Part shown: piece by piece, positions 26,698-37,222 of the stretch
How the letters are laid out: each line of letters opens with the position of its first letter
Numbering within the stretch: the first letter of the stretch is position 1
NCBI RefSeq assembly: GCF_918698095.1
Contig: NZ_CAKKLY010000002.1
Coordinates: 248,001-312,000 of the forward strand
Source of the DNA: Arthrobacter sp. Bi83
GTDB taxonomy: Bacteria > Actinomycetota > Actinomycetes > Actinomycetales > Micrococcaceae
Reading direction: 5' to 3'
Length of the DNA stretch: 64,000 bases
Notes under the pieces: model-generated
What the model was told of the DNA's origin: nothing
Databases searched by the model: none
Seen by the model: only the letters and a program-made list of their open reading frames with translations
Translations under genes and position numbers: made by a program

Positions 26698-29427
26698 TTA
26701 GCGCTTCTTCTTGCCGTCACGGCGGTCCTGCGAGGCTGCCTTGGCAGGGTTTCCCGAGCGTCCCGTCGCGCGACCCTCGATCCGGGTCTGGGTCCCGCCG
26801 CCTTCCGCGGGCGCCGTGTACTGCAGTTGTGCCGGCTTTTCAGGCGCTTCCAGCCCGGCGGCGTGGATCTGCGGCTCGTGGTGTTCCGTGTGCGCACCGG
26901 CGGCATCGGCAACCACTACGTCTTCCGCAGGCGTAACTTCGACCTCAAGGTTGAAGAGGAAACCGACGCTCTCCTCCCGGATGGCTTCCATCATGGCCTG
27001 GAACATCGTGAAGCCCTCGCGCTGGTATTCGACCAGCGGATCACGCTGGGCCATGGCACGCAGGCCGATGCCTTCCTTGAGGTAGTCCATCTCATATAGA
27101 TGTTCCTGCCATTTCCGACCGATGACCGACAGAACAACGCGCCGCTCAAGCTCGCGCATGCTCTCGGAGCCAATGGTTTCCTCACGGGCCTGGTACACCA
27201 ACTTGGCGTCGGACAGGATCTCTTCCCGGAGGAACTCGACCGTGATGCGCGATTTTCCGCCCGCCTCATCGATCACATCGTGCGCGGTCACGCTCACGGG
27301 ATAGAGCGTCTTGAGGTTCGTCCAAAGCTGGTCGAAGTCCCAGTCGTCGCCGTTGCCCTCAGCGGTGGCTCCGTCGATGAGGGCGTTGATGGTGTCCTCA
27401 AGGAAGAACTGCACTTTTTCGTGCAGGTCGTCACCCTCAAGGATCCGGCGACGGTCGCCGTAAATGGCTTCGCGCTGCCGGTTGAGGACGTCGTCGTACT
27501 TCAGTACGTTCTTGCGCTGCTCAGCGTTCCGGCCCTCCACCTGACCCTGGGCCGAGGCAATGGCGCGGGAAACAAGCTTGGATTCAAGGGCCACATCATC
27601 GGGGACAGAGCTGTTCATCAGGCGTTCCGCTGCTCCGGAATTGAACAGGCGCATGAGGTCGTCAGTCAACGAGAGGTAGAAACGGGACTCGCCGGGGTCG
27701 CCCTGACGGCCCGAGCGACCGCGGAGCTGGTTATCGATCCGGCGTGACTCGTGCCGTTCGGTGCCCAAAACGTAGAGCCCGCCGAGATTCAGTACTTCCT
27801 CGTGCTCTTCCTTGACCGCCTGCTTGGCGGCCTCCTGGGCCTGCGGCCACGCGGCCTCGTACTCTTCCGAGTTCTCTTCCGGATCCAGCCCCTGCTTGGC
27901 GAGTTCGGCGATGGCCGTGAACTCGGCGTTGCCGCCCAGCATGATGTCCGTTCCACGGCCAGCCATGTTGGTGGCCACCGTCACGGCGGCCTTGCGGCCG
28001 GCCTGGGCTACTATGGCCGCTTCCCGGGCATGGTTCTTGGCGTTAAGGACCTCGTGCCGGATGCCCTCCTTGGCGAGCAGCCGTGAGAGGTACTCGCTCT
28101 TCTCGACGCTGGTGGTACCAACCAGGACAGGCTGGCCCTTTTCATGGCGTTCGGCGATATCCCTGACCACTGCATCGAACTTGACGGTTTCGTTCTTGTA
28201 TACGAGATCCGAGCGGTCGAGGCGCTGCATGTCCCGGTTGGTGGGGATGGCAACCACTCCGAGCTTGTACGTGCTCATGAATTCGGCGGCTTCAGTTTCC
28301 GCCGTGCCGGTCATGCCGGACAGTTTGCCGTACATGCGGAAGTAGTTCTGCAGGGTCACGGTGGCGAGCGTCTGGTTCTCGGCCTTGATCTCGACGCCTT
28401 CTTTGGCTTCGATGGCCTGGTGCATGCCCTCGTTGTAGCGGCGGCCGGCCAGGATGCGGCCGGTGTGCTCGTCGACAATGAGAACCTCGCCGTCAAGGAT
28501 GACGTAGTCCTTGTCCCGCTTGAACAGTTCCTTGGCCTTGATGGCGTTGTTCAGGAAGCCGATCAGCGGAGTGTTGGCGGACTCGTAGAGGTTCTGGATG
28601 CCCAGGTAGTCCTCGACCTTTTCAATCCCGCCTTCCAGGACGCCGACGGTGCGCTTCTTTTCGTCGACCTCGTAGTCCTTCTCCGGCTGCAGCCGCAGTA
28701 CGACCTTGGCGAATTCGCTGTACCACCGGTTGGTGTCGCCCTGGGCGGGACCGGAGATGATGAGCGGGGTCCGGGCCTCGTCGATAAGAATGGAGTCGAC
28801 CTCATCGACGATCGCGAAGTGGTGTCCGCGCTGGACGAGCTCCGACTTATCCCATGCCATGTTGTCGCGCAGGTAATCGAAGCCGAACTCGTTGTTGGTG
28901 CCATAGGTGATGTCCGCGGCGTACTGCTCGCGGCGGACGGACGGGTCCTGATTGGAAAGAATGCAGCCGCTGGTGAGGCCGAGGAAGCGGTAGACGCGGC
29001 CCATGAGCTCGGACTGGTATTCGGCCAGGTAGTCGTTGACCGTGATGACGTGCACGCCGTTGCCGGCCAGGGCGTTGAGGTAGGCAGGAGCTGTGGCCAC
29101 GAGGGTCTTGCCTTCACCGGTCTTCATTTCGGCGATGTTGCCCAGGTGAAGTGCGGCACCACCCATGAGCTGCACGTCGAAGTGCCGCATGCCAAGGGTG
29201 CGGGAAGACGCCTCGCGCACGGCGGCGAAAGCCTCTGGGAGGAGATCATCCAGCTTTTCGCCATCCTGGTGGCGGGCCCGGAGCCGGTCCGTTTCTTCAC
29301 GCAGTTCGGCGTCGGTGAAGGTTTTGAATGAGTCTTCAAGGGCGTTAATGGAATCGGCATAGTTCCGCAGTTGCTTCAGGGTTTTTTTGTCACCCGTGCG
29401 GAGAAGTTTTTCGATTAGTGATGCCAC
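26698..29427 (-). CDS. secA: Preprotein translocase ATPase SecA
   Basis: 909 residues from GTG 29425-29427 (GGGAG about 8 nt upstream). Cytosolic motor that pushes preproteins through SecYEG. Walker [10 protein letters not shown] (about residue 99), [20 protein letters not shown] (about 209), GTTSVEKSE and [14 protein letters not shown], then [20 protein letters not shown]. The C-terminus ends in a basic RRDGKKKR and lacks the zinc-binding CxCx8CH element seen in many bacterial SecA proteins; that absence is usual for actinobacterial SecA1. It is the housekeeping SecA by sequence and by position near hpf-comF-lpqB-mtrBA. Confidence 0.97.
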   Translation of the reverse strand: MASLIEKLLRTGDKKTLKQLRNYADSINALEDSFKTFTDAELREETDRLRARHQDGEKLDDLLPEAFAAVREASSRTLGMRHFDVQLMGGAALHLGNIAEMKTGEGKTLVATAPAYLNALAGNGVHVITVNDYLAEYQSELMGRVYRFLGLTSGCILSNQDPSVRREQYAADITYGTNNEFGFDYLRDNMAWDKSELVQRGHHFAIVDEVDSILIDEARTPLIISGPAQGDTNRWYSEFAKVVLRLQPEKDYEVDEKKRTVGVLEGGIEKVEDYLGIQNLYESANTPLIGFLNNAIKAKELFKRDKDYVILDGEVLIVDEHTGRILAGRRYNEGMHQAIEAKEGVEIKAENQTLATVTLQNYFRMYGKLSGMTGTAETEAAEFMSTYKLGVVAIPTNRDMQRLDRSDLVYKNETVKFDAVVRDIAERHEKGQPVLVGTTSVEKSEYLSRLLAKEGIRHEVLNAKNHAREAAIVAQAGRKAAVTVATNMAGRGTDIMLGGNAEFTAIAELAKQGLDPEENSEEYEAAWPQAQEAAKQAVKEEHEEVLNLGGLYVLGTERHESRRIDNQLRGRSGRQGDPGESRFYLSLTDDLMRLFNSGAAERLMNSSVPDDVALESKLVSRAIASAQGQVEGRNAEQRKNVLKYDDVLNRQREAIYGDRRRILEGDDLHEKVQFFLEDTINALIDGATAEGNGDDWDFDQLWTNLKTLYPVSVTAHDVIDEAGGKSRITVEFLREEILSDAKLVYQAREETIGSESMRELERRVVLSVIGRKWQEHLYEMDYLKEGIGLRAMAQRDPLVEYQREGFTMFQAMMEAIREESVGFLFNLEVEVTPAEDVVVADAAGAHTEHHEPQIHAAGLEAPEKPAQLQYTAPAEGGGTQTRIEGRATGRSGNPAKAASQDRRDGKKKR

Positions 29428-29469
29428 GTGAAGTTGCTCCCAGTCTCATGCTGCCGAATTCTGGCGTGT

Positions 29470-30738
29470 TTAGTCTACGGGAGAGACGCAGAGCACGTTG
29501 CCCCTGTTCCCTGAGAGCGGATACTGCTCTCCTGTTTCCTGGACGGCGGCCGAGACACTTCCGGCGAGGTCTCCGGCCGGAGACACCACCACGTCCTCCA
29601 GCCCCAGCCACTCGGCCATCAGCCGAAGCTCGGCGGCAAGTTCGACGGCGGTGTCCTCCGGTGCGTCCGGCTCGCCAAAGCACGCCCGGACCAGCAGTTT
29701 GCCGCCGGCCCGGTCTGCTTTGAGGTCCACCCTGGCCACGAGGCGGTCCCGGAGCAGGAAAGGGAGAACGTAGTAACCGAACCGGCGCTTTGGTTCAGGG
29801 GTGTAGATCTCGATCCGGTAGTGGAACCCGAAAAGCTCTTCCAGCCTCCGGCGTTCGAAAACCAGTGAGTCGAAAGGGCTGAGCAAAGCCCGGCCGGTTG
29901 CAGCGCGCGGTAACCGGGCGTCAACATGGCGGTACAGCTTCCGGTCCCAGCCCTGCACCGTCACCGCTTCAAGCCGTCCGCTCTCCTCGAGATGCTGAAC
30001 CGATACAGCCGCGGCTTTGATCGGTGTCCTGAAGTAGTCGGCGAAACACCGTACGGTCCCTATCCCGTGCGCCTGTGCGGCCGCGTCGATAAGCCTGTCC
30101 ATGGCTGCAGCGGGGTCCGGTGCCGCTTGCGCGGCCGTGGCCGGCAACACGTCGCGGGTCAGCGCATACTTGCGCTCGAACTGCTCCGTGCGCGCAGCCG
30201 AAGAGACGACACCCTCTTCAAACAGGTGCTCCAGGACGCGCTTGACGGCATTCCAGTTCCAGCCCCAGTTGACGTGTTTACGGTCCTCCACGTGGCCGAT
30301 GGCCGCTGTGAGCTCGGAGGCAGTCATCGGCTTTCCGCCAGCGAGGGCATCCAGCACCAGTCGGGTGACGCCGGATTTCAGGCCTGGATCCATTGCGGAA
30401 GCGCCAACCCAAGTGCGGTTCTGCCACACCACAAGGTCCTGGAATTGTTCAGGCCTGATGAAGCTCGCTTCGTGGGCCCAATATTCCATCATCCGGCGCG
30501 GATGCTTGCCCGCCATCTGCTGAAGGATGGTGCGGTCGTAATTGCCAAGCCTCGAGAAGAAGGGAAGGAAATGGCTTCTGGCCAGGACATTGACGGAGTC
30601 GATCTGGACCAGCTGGATCCGGGCAAAGGTACGGCCCACCGTCCGTGAAGTCACGGGCGCGGCGGGCCGTCCTTTGTCCAGTCCCTGGGCTGCCAGGGCA
30701 ATCCGCCGGGCCTGTGAAAGGCTCAGCGTTGCACCCAT
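29470..30738 (-). CDS. YcaQ/AlkX-type HTH_42 DNA glycosylase
   Basis: 422 residues, ATG preceded by AAAGGG. LSLSQARRIALAAQGL opens the tandem winged-helix fold; the family catalytic QxD motif is visible as Q45-I46-D47 in RIQLVQIDSVNVLARSHFLPFFSRLG, and the conserved EYWAHEASFI and KRFGYYVLPFLLRDRLVARVDLKADR segments follow. QxD is the form found in YcaQ/AlkX enzymes that remove alkylated or crosslinked bases, as opposed to QxQ in antibiotic-linked AlkZ. A DNA-repair role is the best reading. It is inserted between secA and hpf. Confidence 0.85.
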   Translation of the reverse strand: MGATLSLSQARRIALAAQGLDKGRPAAPVTSRTVGRTFARIQLVQIDSVNVLARSHFLPFFSRLGNYDRTILQQMAGKHPRRMMEYWAHEASFIRPEQFQDLVVWQNRTWVGASAMDPGLKSGVTRLVLDALAGGKPMTASELTAAIGHVEDRKHVNWGWNWNAVKRVLEHLFEEGVVSSAARTEQFERKYALTRDVLPATAAQAAPDPAAAMDRLIDAAAQAHGIGTVRCFADYFRTPIKAAAVSVQHLEESGRLEAVTVQGWDRKLYRHVDARLPRAATGRALLSPFDSLVFERRRLEELFGFHYRIEIYTPEPKRRFGYYVLPFLLRDRLVARVDLKADRAGGKLLVRACFGEPDAPEDTAVELAAELRLMAEWLGLEDVVVSPAGDLAGSVSAAVQETGEQYPLSGNRGNVLCVSPVD

Positions 30739-30768
30739 GTCAGCCCTTTCGTTTGTTAGGGCACCATC

Positions 30769-31494
30769 CTAGGCTGTTGCAGCCGCATCGTCGGAGCGGT
30801 AGGCGTGGATCTTCTCCTCGGCGGTGTTCTCGCCGGGCTCGCAGTAATGGTCGAGTGTGATGACACCGTAGGTCCAGCCCCGGCGCCGGTAGACCACAGA
30901 CGGCGCATTCGTGGCCTTGTCCACGAAGAGGTAAAAGTCGTGCCCGATAAGTTCCATGCTGTCCACGGCATCATCCAGCGTGAGGGAAGCGGCAGGGAAC
31001 ACCTTGCGGCGGATCAAGACCGGCGAGTCGCCGGCGGGAATGTCGTTGTCGACGTCGTACGGAGACTTCTCAACCGGCTCCTGAGCAGGCTCGTCACGGT
31101 GGCTCGCTTCGACGTAAATAGGTTCGTTAGAGCTGGCAGGCTCCAATGTTGCCGTGGCCTCGCGTACTGCTTTGGGCGTATGCCGACCGTGATGGACCTT
31201 CTTGCGGTCCTTGGCCCTGCGGAGCCGCTCAAGCAGCTTGTTGTAGGCGAGATCGAACGCGGCGAACTTGTCTGCGGCGCTTGCTTCGGCACGGATTACG
31301 GGGCCTCGGCCCAGGACTGTCACTTCGACTGTGAGCTGGTCACCGGTCTGGCGCGCGTTCGTTTCCTTGGAAACCTTCGCGTCCACCCTCTGGACCTTGT
31401 CCCCGAGCGACTCGATCTTCGAGATCTTCTCGCCGGCGTATTCGCGGAATCGGTCCGAGACCGTCAGATTTCGTCCGCTGATCATGAACTCCAT
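30769..31494 (-). CDS. hpf: Long-form ribosome hibernation promoting factor
   Basis: 241 residues from ATG 31492-31494, preceded by GGAGG at 5-nt spacing; the TTG at 31506 has none. The N-terminal S30AE/YfiA domain (EFMISGRNLTVSDRFREYAGEKISKIESLG ... VEVTVLGRGPVIRAEA) binds the 30S decoding centre; the C-terminal domain (about 180-241, VIRRKVFPAASLTLDDAVDSMELIGHDFYLFVDKATNAPSVVYRRRGWTYGVI) dimerises ribosomes into 100S particles. Expected in stationary phase or stress. It is followed by the AlkX gene, and its promoter should lie in 31495-31656. Confidence 0.95.
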   Translation of the reverse strand: MEFMISGRNLTVSDRFREYAGEKISKIESLGDKVQRVDAKVSKETNARQTGDQLTVEVTVLGRGPVIRAEASAADKFAAFDLAYNKLLERLRRAKDRKKVHHGRHTPKAVREATATLEPASSNEPIYVEASHRDEPAQEPVEKSPYDVDNDIPAGDSPVLIRRKVFPAASLTLDDAVDSMELIGHDFYLFVDKATNAPSVVYRRRGWTYGVITLDHYCEPGENTAEEKIHAYRSDDAAATA

Positions 31495-31656
31495 GGTGCC
31501 CTCCAAATGACTTCGGTGACACGACGGCGGCGCTTCGTGGGGACGATCTGAATGACAGTCGAGCCCCTTTCCGAGCCGCTATCGAAAGGTACAACTGATC
31601 TTGGTACCCATACCCGACGTTAGTTCATAGCAACGAGTTATTCATCCTTTCGCTGT

Positions 31657-32565
31657 TTATTTTTTTGTATGTCTCCGGTACCGGCAGTCCGCTTCGGACC
31701 GGGCCAGCGGGGGTGCAGCATCAGGCGCACGGGCGGCAGCCAGGACCACCGCCCCGCGGACCACTCCCCCTGCCTGATGCACTGCCCGGGCGGCTTCAGC
31801 GAGCGTCGAACCCGTGGTGAGGACGTCGTCGACAATGATGCACGGGCGGCCCCGCAATCCGCCCGCACGCCCCTTCCTGACAGCGCGCATGGAACCACGG
31901 ACGCGCCGGGACCTGTCCCCTCTTCCCAAGCCTTTCTGACCGCCGGGAACGGCTGAGGCTACTCCGGGCGTCCTCACCTTCCGCAACACATCGTGGCAGC
32001 TCATGCCGTGGAGGGCGTTGCTGCGGATGAGGAAGTTCAGCATCAGGTGGACCGGGCTGAACCCTCGTTTGCGGTAGGCGCCATGGCTGCTGGGCACGGG
32101 CACGAGCCAGATGTCCCCGGCTCCGGCAGCCGCGGCGAGGATCGCCCGGCCAAGGGCCTTCGCCAGAACAGCCGTGAGCGGCCGCTGTCCATGCCGTTTG
32201 AACGCAAGGACCGACTGAGCCAACTCTTCTCGGTAGATGCCCGCTGCCACCACGGGCAGAATGATTGACCCGTCCACGTCCATCAGGGCATGTGCCGCAG
32301 GCTCGGCCCGGAACGGGTGCCGCGTCAGCAGCCGGACCTGCCGCTCGCAGCCCGGGCAGATAGCCCGGTCCTCCTTGCCGCAGCAGACGCACTCAACCGG
32401 CACTGCCAAGGCCACGACCTCGGCCGCCGCGCCGGCCAGCGAATCGGCGGCCCTCAGCAGCCGCTGCGGATGTTGGCCGCGGTGCCTGGCAGGCCAGACC
32501 GGCTCAGGCAGCAGGTCCGGGTCCCTTGGCATGCTGACTGCCGGCGCCCTGCGTCGAATCTCCAC
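31657..32565 (-). CDS. ComF-family phosphoribosyltransferase-like protein
   Basis: 302 residues if GTG 32563-32565 is used; an ATG at 32530-32532 is an alternative and neither has a clear ribosome site. The N-terminal zinc-finger-like cysteines (CVCCGKEDRAICPGC, about residues 59-73) and the C-terminal PRPP loop IIVDDVLTTGSTLAEA define ComF. In naturally competent bacteria ComF helps DNA uptake; in actinobacteria its role is not settled. The GSMRAVRKGRAGGLRGRP region before the PRPP motif is unusually Arg/Gly-rich. It lies between lpqB and hpf, as in mycobacteria. Confidence 0.9.
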   Translation of the reverse strand: MEIRRRAPAVSMPRDPDLLPEPVWPARHRGQHPQRLLRAADSLAGAAAEVVALAVPVECVCCGKEDRAICPGCERQVRLLTRHPFRAEPAAHALMDVDGSIILPVVAAGIYREELAQSVLAFKRHGQRPLTAVLAKALGRAILAAAAGAGDIWLVPVPSSHGAYRKRGFSPVHLMLNFLIRSNALHGMSCHDVLRKVRTPGVASAVPGGQKGLGRGDRSRRVRGSMRAVRKGRAGGLRGRPCIIVDDVLTTGSTLAEAARAVHQAGGVVRGAVVLAAARAPDAAPPLARSEADCRYRRHTKK

Positions 32566-32638
32566 ACAGCAAGCGTCCCTTGAATGGCGGCGCCGGGAAA
32601 GAAACCAAGGGCCGTTTGTGGAAAACCCGTCGAATCAC

Positions 32639-34357
32639 TCAGCCGGGAAACGAGGGGTCCTTGGGTCCTTTCAGCTGAGGGGACCAACCATTTCCGAGCC
32701 GCTGGAAGACGCCGTCCGCGGACTGCGCGAAGATCTCCTCGGGTCCGTTGCCGGCGCTGAGAGCAACCAAGCCTGGCCACGGGGCCAGCTTCTGGGGCTG
32801 GGGCGAGGTGAGGGAAAGCAGCTCCGGGGTGACATTCGCAGAGGCGGCGCCCTTCATCACCGCAACGGTCGTGTCGTTGACCCAGACGCCCTGGTTGGGG
32901 CTGTCACTGGCCTGCAGCGTGATCGGGGCCGTCAGTTCCTTGGGAGTCCCGTCCGCGCTGCGGATGATGCCTGTCACCTGGACCCGGGTGGAACCGTTTT
33001 GCTCGGAAATAACCAGCGCCCGGACGCCCTCGCGGGAGACGCGGAAATCCTTGACCGTACGGCCCGCAAGCCAGGAGGGAGCCAGTGTCACCGACGGCAC
33101 GGAGGCAGCTTGCGCTATCCCGGTGGGACGGAAGGCAGTGAGCTCGGTGACCCCTTGCACTCCGGGTCCCGCGGTCCAGACCCAGTCATGCAGGCTGAAC
33201 GACGGATGGGACAGCGTGCTCCGCGTGATCAGGGCCCTCGGGGGTTGCCCGGGAACCATGGAATACAGTGTGCTGCGGCTGCCGTCCAGGAAGGCCACCG
33301 ACTGCGAAACCGGCGACTCTGCAGGCGACCGCGGCTTCAGGCCCGCAACGGACTGCATGTCAGGAAGCGGAGAAATCCTGTTGTTTTCGTAGCGCACCAA
33401 CTCGTTGTTGCTGACGGCGATCTGGCGTGCCGGGGCATTCCTGTTTTGGACCGGCGGCAGCACCGTCCCATTATCTTCAACACGCACAAGGTCCTGATTG
33501 GCCCTTAGCTCCACATTGATGACATCCGGCTGGCTGCGGAACGTCAGGGCCAGCTGGGTCTGCATCCGGAGCCTGTCCTCGGTGGAGGCTTCGGTGAGTT
33601 CCTTGGCTGACAGGTCCACCTGGGCCGCTCCTGAGACCACCGGAACCGACTCCCGCGCCAGTTTCATGCCTGACGGGAAGGCACTGACCACGGCGCCCTT
33701 GAGATAGGGCGCGGGGCCGGCGAGCAGGGCACTCGTCATCGACTTGACGGTCTTCTTCTTGATGAACCATCGCACATCAGGAACGGCGTAGGTGAAGGCG
33801 GGATCGTAGAAGTAGATCGGGTAGGCACCGTAAATGACCTTGAATGTCTCTTCGGGAATGGCGGTGCCGTCCGGAAGTTTGGAAATCCGCCATTCCCCGT
33901 CGACCTGGGTCAGTGTGACCGGGATGCTCTCCCTGGTTCCCGCCGGCATCTGGGTGGCGACGCCGTCGGAATCCACTGAATACGCAACGTCAAGTTCATA
34001 GTTGAAGACACCCTCGACGCCGGTCTTTACCACCTGCTCCGATCGGAACACCAGGGTCCGCTGGTCAGGCTTCCAAGCGACCGAAGAGGCCTGGGTGAGG
34101 TACTGCCGGGCCACCGCGTAGTCGTCCTCGTAGCCGCTGCCCGCAAGATAGAAATCCTCGATGACCGCTTCGGGACTTGAGCCCGTCCGGGGCGCCACCG
34201 GGAAAAATACCGGGGCATTCGGATTTCCCGCGCTCTCGTCGGTACTCTTCCCGACGGGTCCCGATCTCGGGATTTGGGCGCAGGACGTCGCAAACAGAAG
34301 CACGACGGCGAAAATGGTTGCCAGGATGCCCCTGCCACACAGTGCCCTGCCGCTCAT
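32639..34357 (-). CDS. lpqB: Lipoprotein LpqB
   Basis: 572 residues. A lipoprotein signal peptide with FATSC puts the acylated cysteine at residue 26. A GerMN-type domain lies in the middle (about 200-300) and the C-terminal half has the repeating beta-propeller pattern. LpqB binds the extracellular sensor region of MtrB and modulates MtrA phosphorylation, linking it to cell-wall growth and division. The ATG overlaps the mtrB stop by ATGA. Confidence 0.95.
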   Translation of the reverse strand: MSGRALCGRGILATIFAVVLLFATSCAQIPRSGPVGKSTDESAGNPNAPVFFPVAPRTGSSPEAVIEDFYLAGSGYEDDYAVARQYLTQASSVAWKPDQRTLVFRSEQVVKTGVEGVFNYELDVAYSVDSDGVATQMPAGTRESIPVTLTQVDGEWRISKLPDGTAIPEETFKVIYGAYPIYFYDPAFTYAVPDVRWFIKKKTVKSMTSALLAGPAPYLKGAVVSAFPSGMKLARESVPVVSGAAQVDLSAKELTEASTEDRLRMQTQLALTFRSQPDVINVELRANQDLVRVEDNGTVLPPVQNRNAPARQIAVSNNELVRYENNRISPLPDMQSVAGLKPRSPAESPVSQSVAFLDGSRSTLYSMVPGQPPRALITRSTLSHPSFSLHDWVWTAGPGVQGVTELTAFRPTGIAQAASVPSVTLAPSWLAGRTVKDFRVSREGVRALVISEQNGSTRVQVTGIIRSADGTPKELTAPITLQASDSPNQGVWVNDTTVAVMKGAASANVTPELLSLTSPQPQKLAPWPGLVALSAGNGPEEIFAQSADGVFQRLGNGWSPQLKGPKDPSFPG

Positions 34358-36429
34358 GGCCTCTCCCTTGTGCCGGCTGCTTCGCGCGCCGACGTTTCGC
34401 CGGCCTGAACAGCTTCAATCACCTGCGCGGCTTCGTGGGGCTCGCCCGGATCAGCCGCTGCAGGCACGCTGTGTCCCAGCACGAGCACGGTGTGGTCGGT
34501 GGAAGAGGTCAGGCCAACCTCCGCCGGCTCAAGCTGAAGCGGCGACTTCGTGATCGTGTCGCCCTGCTTCAGGGGCAGGGTCAGCCGGAAGTTGGAGCCG
34601 GCGCCCTTACTGCCCCACGCCTGGAGCCAGCCATTGTGGAGTTTCGTGTCCTCCGTCGCGATGGACAGGCCCAGGCCACTGCCTCCCGTAGTCCGGGCCC
34701 GGGCGGGATCGGCGCGCCAGAAGCGGTCGAAGACCCGCGCCGCTTCAGCCGGACTCATGCCAATCCCGTGGTCCCTGACGGTGACAGCCACTGCGGTGCC
34801 GTTGGACGCCACCGAGATGTTGACCGGCTTTCCCTCCCCGTGTTCCAGGGCATTCAGCACAAGGTTCCGCAGAATGCGGTCGATGCGCCGGGCGTCCATT
34901 TCCACCACGATGCTTCCCTCCGGCGCATTGAGTGTCATGCCCGAACCGTACTCTTCGGCAACGGGAGCTACTCCCTCCATTACGTGGGCAATGAGCTGAA
35001 CAATGTCTGTGGCTTCGGCGTCCAGCATGGCGACGCCGGCGTCGAACCGGGAGATCTCGAGCAGGTCCGCCAGCAGCGACTGGAACCGTTCCACCTGGTT
35101 GTACAGCAGCTCCGCGGACCTTTTGTTAATAGGGTCAAAATCGTGGCGGGCGTCGTACAACACCTCAGCTGCCATGCGCACGGTGGTCAGCGGGGTCCGG
35201 AGCTCATGGGAGACGTCGGAAACGAAGCGCTGCTGCATCTGCGACAGTGTTGCGAGCTGGGTGATCTGTTCCTGGAGGCTGGCCGCCATGTGGTTGAAGG
35301 ACGCTCCCAAACGCGCCACTTCATCCTCACCCTTGACCACCATCCGCTCCTGCAGCTGTCCGGCGGCGAGTTTTTCGGACACTACCGCCGCATGGCTGAC
35401 GGGGCTAACAACGTTCCGGGTGACGTACCACGCGATGGCGCCGATCATAAGGATCAGGGCTGCACCGCCAGCCCACAGGACGTTCTGGATCTCGTTCAGT
35501 GTCTGTTGCGCCGTGTTCAGATCGTAGATCAGATACAGCTCGTAGACGGTGCCGTTGAACGTCACCTTGTTGCCGACGGCGATACCCGGGCGGTCTTCCG
35601 TTCCCACCGGGAACTCTGTGGACGCCCAGAACTGCTCCTTGCCGGAATCCTGCACCGCGGCCCGGAGCTCTTTGGGAATGACACTGACCGTTAGCTGGTC
35701 AGATGCCCGGGACTCGACCCAGCGGTTGCGGGGCTTGGTTTGCTCGGGCATCGCCTCAAACACGTATCGGCGCTGGATCACCGAGCCCTTGCCCTCAACT
35801 GCATTCAGGGTGTCGTAGACAAGCGTGATCACGCTGGACTGGTCGGTGACCTGGGCGCCGTCGAACGTGTCCTGCACCTGCTTGACGTTGTAGCGGGTTT
35901 CGGACTCCGCCTGGGTCAGGCGTTCCTGGAAGAGGTTGTTGGCAATCTGGTTGGACAGGTACGCCCCGACGATCGCAAATGAACTCATCGAAAGCAGAAG
36001 TGTCGTCAGGACTGTCCTGAACTGCAGCGAACGCCGCCACCTTCGCTGCAAGGAGTACAGCAGGAACCGGATGCCGGGGAAAACCCTGTCCAGTCCGCTA
36101 CGCACCAGGCGCGCAACCCGGAGTGAGACGATCAGTGCCCGCCGCCGCCAGATCCGGGCCTGCGACGGTAACCGGGCGAGGCTGGCTGCGAGGGCGTCAG
36201 TATGCTCCGGAGCCGGATGAGAATGGGGCTTCCGGGAACTGTCCGCGGCGGTCACTACGCCGTCAGTTTCAGCGGCGCCGGTGACATCGGAGCCGGTCCC
36301 CTCAAGGTCAGTCGCAGGGCGTCCCGGCGCCACGGAATCCGGCGCCTTGGCGCCGGTGCCGCTACCCTCCGGGGCGTCAGAGGGATTCTGGCCCTGGGGT
36401 TCAGGAACCTGCTTTATAGCCGACACCAC
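34354..36429 (-). CDS. mtrB: Sensor histidine kinase MtrB
   Basis: 691 residues from GTG 36427-36429 (a second GTG follows directly). A long acidic/Pro-rich N-terminus is followed by membrane helix 1 ([22 protein letters not shown]), an extracellular sensor, helix 2 ([20 protein letters not shown]), HAMP, HisKA with [18 protein letters not shown] (histidine near residue 410) and HATPase ([33 protein letters not shown]). It autophosphorylates and phosphorylates MtrA. The gene start overlaps the mtrA 3' end by 29 bp, so the two are coupled. Confidence 0.96.
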   Translation of the reverse strand: MVSAIKQVPEPQGQNPSDAPEGSGTGAKAPDSVAPGRPATDLEGTGSDVTGAAETDGVVTAADSSRKPHSHPAPEHTDALAASLARLPSQARIWRRRALIVSLRVARLVRSGLDRVFPGIRFLLYSLQRRWRRSLQFRTVLTTLLLSMSSFAIVGAYLSNQIANNLFQERLTQAESETRYNVKQVQDTFDGAQVTDQSSVITLVYDTLNAVEGKGSVIQRRYVFEAMPEQTKPRNRWVESRASDQLTVSVIPKELRAAVQDSGKEQFWASTEFPVGTEDRPGIAVGNKVTFNGTVYELYLIYDLNTAQQTLNEIQNVLWAGGAALILMIGAIAWYVTRNVVSPVSHAAVVSEKLAAGQLQERMVVKGEDEVARLGASFNHMAASLQEQITQLATLSQMQQRFVSDVSHELRTPLTTVRMAAEVLYDARHDFDPINKRSAELLYNQVERFQSLLADLLEISRFDAGVAMLDAEATDIVQLIAHVMEGVAPVAEEYGSGMTLNAPEGSIVVEMDARRIDRILRNLVLNALEHGEGKPVNISVASNGTAVAVTVRDHGIGMSPAEAARVFDRFWRADPARARTTGGSGLGLSIATEDTKLHNGWLQAWGSKGAGSNFRLTLPLKQGDTITKSPLQLEPAEVGLTSSTDHTVLVLGHSVPAAADPGEPHEAAQVIEAVQAGETSAREAAGTRERP

Positions 36430-37075
36430 GAACCGTCAATACTACTTCCGGTGCTTCCGGATCACGTTCAATCTTCGACCGCAGCCGCTGGACATGGACA
36501 TTGACCAGCCGGGTATCCGCCGCATGGCGGTAACCCCAGACCTGCTCAAGGAGCAGTTCGCGGGTGAACACCTGCCAGGGCTTGCGGGCCAGGGCTACCA
36601 GAAGATCGAACTCCAGGGGCGTCAGGGAAATCCGTTCGCTGCCGCGGTTCACCGCGTGGCCTGCGACGTCAATCGTGATATCCGCGATGCGGAGCGTCTC
36701 CGGAGCCTTCTGGTCGCCGGGCCGGAGCCTCGCCCGGACACGGGCCACCAGTTCGGCGGGTTTGAAGGGCTTAGGCACGTAATCGTCGGCGCCGGACTCC
36801 AGGCCCCGGACGACGTCCGAGGTGTCCGACTTGGCAGTCAGCATGACGATGGGAACATCGGACTCCGCACGGATCTGCCGGCACACTTCGATACCGTCGG
36901 TCCCGGGGAGCATCAGATCCAGCAGCACAAGATCCGGCTTCGAGGAGCGAAAGACTTCCAAGGCCTGCCCGCCGTCCGCGCAAAAGACAGGCTCGAAGCC
37001 GTCATTGCGCAGGACAATGCCGATCATTTCAGCCAACGCCTCGTCATCATCAACTACCAGAATGCGTGCCTTCAT
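36401..37075 (-). CDS. mtrA: OmpR-family response regulator MtrA
   Basis: 224 residues. Receiver domain with ILVVDDDEALAEMIGIVL, the phosphoacceptor aspartate in LVLLDLMLPGTDGIEV, TAKSD and KPFKPAEL; then a winged-helix C-terminal domain (ISLTPLEFDLLVALARKPWQVFTRELLLEQVWGYRHAADTRLVNVHVQRLRSKIE). It controls genes for cell division, wall remodelling and, in mycobacteria, dnaA. The ATG is preceded by AAGGGA. It is the first gene of mtrA-mtrB-lpqB; the promoter is in the 147-bp divergent gap with the DUF4166 gene. Confidence 0.97.
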   Translation of the reverse strand: MKARILVVDDDEALAEMIGIVLRNDGFEPVFCADGGQALEVFRSSKPDLVLLDLMLPGTDGIEVCRQIRAESDVPIVMLTAKSDTSDVVRGLESGADDYVPKPFKPAELVARVRARLRPGDQKAPETLRIADITIDVAGHAVNRGSERISLTPLEFDLLVALARKPWQVFTRELLLEQVWGYRHAADTRLVNVHVQRLRSKIERDPEAPEVVLTVRGVGYKAGS

Positions 37076-37222
37076 AGTTATATATTCCCTTATTGCCCTT
37101 GCTTTGTCTTATTGACGGGATCCTCGGCATGGCGGCGGCGCAGGACCGCACATCGATTCCGTCCGGGGATGCGGGCAGCCGCTAGGATTCAGCCAGACAG
37201 ATCCGCCCATCAGGAGGTCCCC

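Noticed and set aside
28144-29331. Plus-strand frame antisense to secA
   Set aside because: Shadow of the SecA reading frame; no ribosome site or motif.
36281-37222. Upstream extension of the DUF4166 gene across mtrA
   Set aside because: Antisense to a certain mtrA gene; GTG 37223 has AGGAGG at proper spacing.
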